A DNA stretch of 64,000 nt from Sinotaia quadrata (lineage: Eukaryota > Mollusca > Gastropoda > Architaenioglossa > Viviparidae), in NCBI GenBank assembly GCA_028829895.1, contig CM054182.1:11067501-11131500 (forward strand), in the 5' to 3' direction. The position numbers were made by a program, and so were the translations under genes. The notes beneath the pieces are model-generated. The model was not told the DNA's origin. It worked only from the letters and a program-made list of their open reading frames with translations, and did not search any database. This document shows positions 59,324-64,000 of this stretch, piece by piece (within the stretch, counting starts at the first letter, position 1; the number at the start of each line of letters is the position of its first letter).

Positions 59324-59686
59324 CTTCTAACTATAACAACCAGTCCTTAAAATATTTTAATTTATGTATTATCTTAAAATAAACATATGCAGCCATGCAC
59401 AAAGACAAAATATAAAAATAAAAAAGGAAATAATTAATTTGAATACCTGCAACATTCAATCATATTTCGATTTATAAGTACATGTATTACTTGGTTTTTT
59501 GATAGTGTGTTTTTAAACAATTACATAACATTCATCATAAAAACAGTTTGTTTGAAATTCTTCAGCATAATTTGCCATATAATTGTTAAGAAGGGCAATA
59601 GTCTATTTTAAGTTATATTCTTTGCTTGAATCACTGAATGTTTACAGAGAAAAGGATTTAGAGGGCAGAATGATTAATTAAAAATA

Positions 59687-59951
59687 ATGGAGATATGACC
59701 TGATAAGTGACTAAAATACTATTGTTATATTTGTAGAGAGCTGGAGATATGACATGCTAAGTGACCACAAAACTCTTGTTATCTTTGCAAGGAGCTGGAG
59801 ATGTGAAATGCTAAGTGACCACAAGACTATAGTTATATTTGCAGGGAGCTAGAGATGTGACATGCTAAGTGGTCACAAAACTATTGTTATATTTGCAGAG
59901 AGTTGGGTGTGTACATGTTAAGTGACCACAAAACTATTGTTATATTTTCAG
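59687..59951 (+). repeat. Tandem duplication of a splice-acceptor region, 53-54 bp unit
   Basis: Units start at 59737, 59791, 59845 and 59899, with a partial earlier unit from about 59687. Each unit begins like the following exon (ggagctggagatgt), continues catgctaagtgaccacaaaa and ends in ttgttatatttgcag. Candidate AG acceptors therefore occur at about 59736, 59791, 59844, 59898 and finally 59951, where the SH3 exon starts. Splicing at 59844 or 59898 would meet an in-frame stop within the unit (ctaa or aagtga). Confidence 0.9.
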
Positions 59952-60213
59952 GGAGCTGGAGATGTAACAGTAGTGGTTGAGGACTATTCTGCAAATGGTG
60001 TCGGGGAACTAAGTGTGAGCCGTGGCCAACAGGTTGAGGTCGTGGAAGCAGCAGCACCAGTGGGCCATACACAGACCCCAGGGGACTGGTGTCTGATTCG
60101 AACCATGCCTCCTGATGGAGCAGATCCTTCACAGGGACTTGTCCCCTTGTCAGTCCTCAAACCAATTGCAGTACTTAAGGGACCTGGGGCCCGAAACAGT
60201 GTTGATCTTGATG
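59952..60213 (+). CDS. SH3-domain exon of a Trio/Kalirin-like RhoGEF
   Basis: A 262-bp internal exon, bordered by ttttcag at 59945-59951 and a consensus donor g|gtaaga at 60214. It enters in phase 0 and leaves after one base of a codon. The 87 residues form an SH3 domain: VVVEDYSANGVGELSVSRGQ at about 7-26 (ALYDY-like start and RT loop), VEVVE, an inserted AAAPVGHTQTPG loop, the conserved DWCLIRT and GLVPLSVLKP at the end. The DWCL(V/I)RT and GLVP signature, and the exon start, fit the first SH3 of Trio/Kalirin/UNC-73 best; these proteins are multidomain activators of Rac and Rho acting at the membrane and in axon guidance. Another SH3-bearing RhoGEF is possible. G+C is much higher than the flanking introns. 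Other exons lie outside the window or were not recognised. Confidence 0.75.
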
Positions 60214-61624
60214 GTAAGAATTTGGTGGTTGTTGGGCAGAGGATAAATACAGGAGCTAAGGAACCATCCATTTTCTGTGAACTAAAATTCTGCAATTTTT
60301 CATTTTTAACCCCTTCTCCCCTTGTTGCATGGTAAACTCTTTCCTATCCTTTTCCATGCATTCATTTTAGGCACCCCTATTTCATCATATTTTCAGTAAT
60401 TACATTCATTTAAAAAACAAATCTTTGTAATAAAAATATTTATTTTATGGGTCAGTTTCTGACTTTAAATACACAATAAAGCCTTTCAAAATAGTACCGT
60501 TTCATGGTAATCCCTGGAAACATCTTTTCAAAAGCCACAATTTCAATCACTATTTTAGCCAGTAAAACATTTTTTATGTTAACAACATGAATAACATTAA
60601 GATATTAATTTCTTGAGTGTTAATACTATAGAAGCTTTTTAGTAATAATAATAATGATGATGATGGCCACCAAAGTAGTGAAGCATGTGTTCAAGAGTAG
60701 CCATTACCAGTTAAATATATGTGTTGTCTTACATAGCATGATTCCTCCTCCTTTGCACACATTCATAACAAGCCACAATCCTTAGGTGTTATTACCATGT
60801 AAGTAAAGGTATTATGAGAAGTTGTTTTCACTTTCTCTCTCATGTATAAGTATAGGCACTTAATAAACTTCACACCTTGACATGCCTCTATAATTTATTT
60901 CATTTACTAGCATACATGCTACTTGCTCTTAACTAATTACAAAGAAATACGTGGAAAAGAGTACGAAATAAAAAAAATGTATGTTTTGTTCAAGGTATAA
61001 AAAAAAAAAAGTAATAAAGTAAAAATCAAACAGAATTAAAATTAATCTACATTCTAAATGAAAGCATATCAGATAACTGATATAACAAAAGGGAAACACA
61101 AATAAAATGAGTTTATTGATAGAATAACATTGCTGTATTTATGAAAGAAACAAATAAAATTAATTTATAAATATACATATAGAACGGACATGGCTATTCA
61201 GAATTCTTGCTGATGGTAAAAGTTTATATTTGGAAAGGGACTTTTATTTGTATAGTAAATTTGTTTAAATAAATGAAATTATGAAACAGATGCTACTACA
61301 CCATATTGGCTCACATCTTCACCAACAAACTCTAATAAATATTAATTTCAACTTATTTCAGCACTTATTAATCTTAGGAATTTATATTGCTGACACAGTT
61401 TTAAAGTTTTAAAGTGTTGAAAGAATAATAGTATAAAACTTATGTTCTTATAGTTTTGAGGCATTGCTTTAATCTAGTAACATCTGGTTTTTCCCAAATA
61501 TTCAAAAACCCACAAGGAATGGATACAGCACAGGGGAAATAACTCAAATATTCAACAAAATAATTATGAATGGGGGGGGGTGGGGAGATTGATTTTGTCC
61601 CTTTGCTTCACACACACACACACA

Positions 61625-61672
<48 letters not shown>

Positions 61673-64000
61673 ATTAAAGCAAAACTGTTTCTCAGTCAGT
61701 AATTATTTTCTTTTGAATTTTGTTTTTATACTGTATCTTTTATAAGCATTTATTAATTGTGGTTTGTTATGTCTGCTTGTGAGCTGGCAATAAGTTTTAT
61801 CATTGCAAAAAGATCTTTCATTTATTAAAACTTCTCAGTTCAGTTAAGTAAGACTTCATTAATTATTTTGATAAGATTTAGCTTATGGGTCCAACAGTGA
61901 CAGCTACATCTGGCATGCAAGTGAACACAAATCAATTTGCTTGATATTGTGACTGAACTCTTTATAGCTTTTACACTGTGACTAGTGAACACTTTACACA
62001 TTGTAAAATTGAATTAGTGAATAATTCGCATCCAATACACTAAAGTCAGTGAACACTTTACAGTATTTATACTTTAGTAAGTTATTACTTTGTCATCTGT
62101 ATTCAGTGATCACTTTATGGTCTATAAATAATAGTGAACATTCAACAGCAAGCGTACAGTTGTTACAGAACATTTTTCAGCCGATAGATCCTGTACATGC
62201 TAGTGAACACTGTACAGCTTACACGCTACACTTCATTTGCTAAATTCTGCCTACTGTCAGATTTTGACATTCCTTTGGAAAAAGTATGTTACGTGTTTTG
62301 TTTAAAATATGGTCATTAATGTTTCCCACAATTTTTTTATTTCAAGGTTTTTTTTATATCCTTGGATATTTGTGGGGTAATTTTAAACTCATGGGGTTTT
62401 CTATAGACATTGGCAGCAATATATTCCAATAAACATTTGCACCCACTGTCAGTTAACAAGTTTTAAAATAATTGTTTTCTTAATTCTGCAGATGAATAAG
62501 CAAGAAATTTTTTTTTAAATCAAATTTACACAAGCAATGCATGGCATTTATATGCTGCCAATTTGTCCTTTCTAGAGCAAGACAGAAGACATTCTTTATT
62601 GCTCTGACTTCTCATATGGTTAGGAAAAAATGTTCCACAAACAGAATTTATTTATTTTCTTCTATAATTTAATCCCTTTATTTTCCCACCACATATTATC
62701 TGAGTACACCCTTTAACAAAAATTTGATTATGTTTTTTTATGTTGCTGTTGTGTAAATCATGTATTTTTGTTTGTATGCAATGGGGTTACAGTCCTAATA
62801 ATTTGAACGTAAAATGTAAGAGTTTAATTCATTCTAACCATTTCACAACAACATTTACTGCACATCTGGTTACTGTGGTTGAAAAATCAAATACCTTGGC
62901 TGTAAATGTTGTGGAGTATTTTCATTTTATGTATATTAAAAATAGAGTTTTATCTTATATCATTATATAGATGCATATATATATAATTGGCAAGGCCAAA
63001 ATATGATAAATTACATATACTCTTATTTCAGTAACAATGAAACTAATAAAACCCCCAAATTATCCCACTGTGCAAATTTTAATATCTTCGCTTCTTTTAC
63101 AAGTATCCTGGCAGATAAATCTCATGATAGGTAAATGTGTACATGATAGCCAGATGTGCTCTTGCTAAATACGCTCCCAATAACCAAATATACTCATGCT
63201 AACTGAATGTGCTCACAATAGCCAAATATACTCATGCTAACTGAATGTGCTCACAATAAATTTATTAAATCAACAGTCAAATATACATATAACAAATACA
63301 GTGAAAAATTCAAATAATTTCAAATAATTTTAATACATATACAGCCTTATATCCTAAAACACAGTTCAGCAGATTAGTGTCAATACAAATCACATTCTCT
63401 CTTACATTCAAGTCTCAACTTACATTTTCCTGCAACAGTATTTATTAGCCTGATACACACACAAACACACACAGCATAATAAATACAGCATATCAATTTT
63501 ATGAGCACATTCACTAGAAACAGTGTCAAGAGTTTAGCATACTATTACTATACATGAGCATCTTAGTTCACAATTTGTAAAAATAATAGTCTATTCACAT
63601 AATACATCTCTACATACAACTGTAACATATCAGTAGCAAATGCACAAAATATTTCTAAGTCCATTCTCTCTCAATCAGTCAGTTAACTCACCATTAAATT
63701 AATGGCCACCATTTATGACCAGACTTCTTATCATTCTAAATTCAAGTGATTAAACAATAGAATTCTCTATAGCAGATAAACTTTTTATCTCAGCCAATGG
63801 GCTGGTCTCGTTCTCATAAATCTTAACCATTTGATAATAAAACTACTCATCCAATTGAACTTGAATTGTTTACTCCAACTCTGACACTTAAAAAATACCA
63901 TCATAAGGAGTGCCCAGGTTGGGTCACTTCAACAATTTAACAATTGATATAACAATTAAGTCTAGAAATAGGGATATACAAATTTACTCCACCACACCAT
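60214..64000. other. Presumed intron downstream of the SH3 exon
   Basis: AT-rich DNA with no further recognisable exon. It holds (AC)n-(TC)n at 61609-61669, a degenerate repeat with gtgaacactttacag at about 61980-62225, and two copies of a 38-bp unit with ctcatgctaactgaatgtgc at 63193 and 63231. The open frame continues from the exon past the donor to 60335, but that extension is intron sequence. Frames at 62049 and 62740 have no domain. Confidence 0.55.

Noticed and set aside
60214..60335. Continuation of the SH3 frame past the donor as coding
   Set aside because: A consensus donor at 60214 ends the exon, and the sequence beyond loses similarity and becomes low complexity.

Overview
This window looks like intron-rich, AT-rich animal nuclear DNA, most likely from a mollusc or another lophotrochozoan (inference). 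It contains long CA/GT and CT microsatellites, more than 25 different minisatellite families, several classes of animal transposon, and one spliced exon with consensus splice sites. There are no operons and no bacterial gene organisation. Almost all short open reading frames are translations of tandem repeats or chance frames.

Only two stretches clearly encode intact conserved protein. The first is the single 1445-codon Gag-Pol frame at 42469-46806, inside a complete LTR retrotransposon at 40302-48577. The element has 1549-bp LTRs in which I see no mismatch, TGT...ACA ends, a perfect 5-bp target duplication (tacag), a candidate primer-binding site and a polypurine tract. Its pol order is protease, integrase, reverse transcriptase, RNase H, so integrase precedes RT. 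That order marks the Gmr1-like group of Ty3/gypsy elements. The second is a 262-bp exon at 59952-60213 encoding an SH3 domain that most resembles the first SH3 of Trio/Kalirin/UNC-73 Rho-family exchange factors. Much of the window may be intron of that + strand gene.

Layout. 0-7.9 kb: unique AT-rich DNA with minisatellites. 8.0-11.7 kb: a dead pogo/Tigger element followed by an apparent solo LTR, flanked by two copies of a short dispersed repeat. 11.8-27.1 kb: a succession of tandem arrays, the largest being a 48-bp satellite at 22.84-24.10 kb. 27.3-29.1 kb: a hAT-like non-autonomous element, a TATA/initiator-like pair and a GC-rich 44-bp array open in all three forward frames. 30.9-31.2 kb: a Z-DNA-prone 24-bp array. 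32.5-33.4 kb: a CpG-rich block, perhaps a promoter. 36-38.8 kb: more arrays and a decayed minus-strand coding relic. 39.1-40.2 kb: the broken 3' part of a LINE with a restriction-like endonuclease domain. 40.3-48.6 kb: the intact retrotransposon. 49.3-53 kb: arrays, one of which repeats a splice-acceptor-like motif many times. 59.0-60.2 kb: a hAT MITE with 8-bp target duplications, a tandem duplication of the acceptor region, then the SH3 exon. 60.2-64 kb: apparent intron.

The most notable points are the integrase-first retrotransposon with a SCAN-like capsid domain in a probable protostome genome, and the roughly 54-bp tandem repeat that copies the 3' splice site and first bases of the SH3 exon four times upstream of the real exon, with each extra copy leading to an early stop. 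All calls were made by eye; no database search was run.
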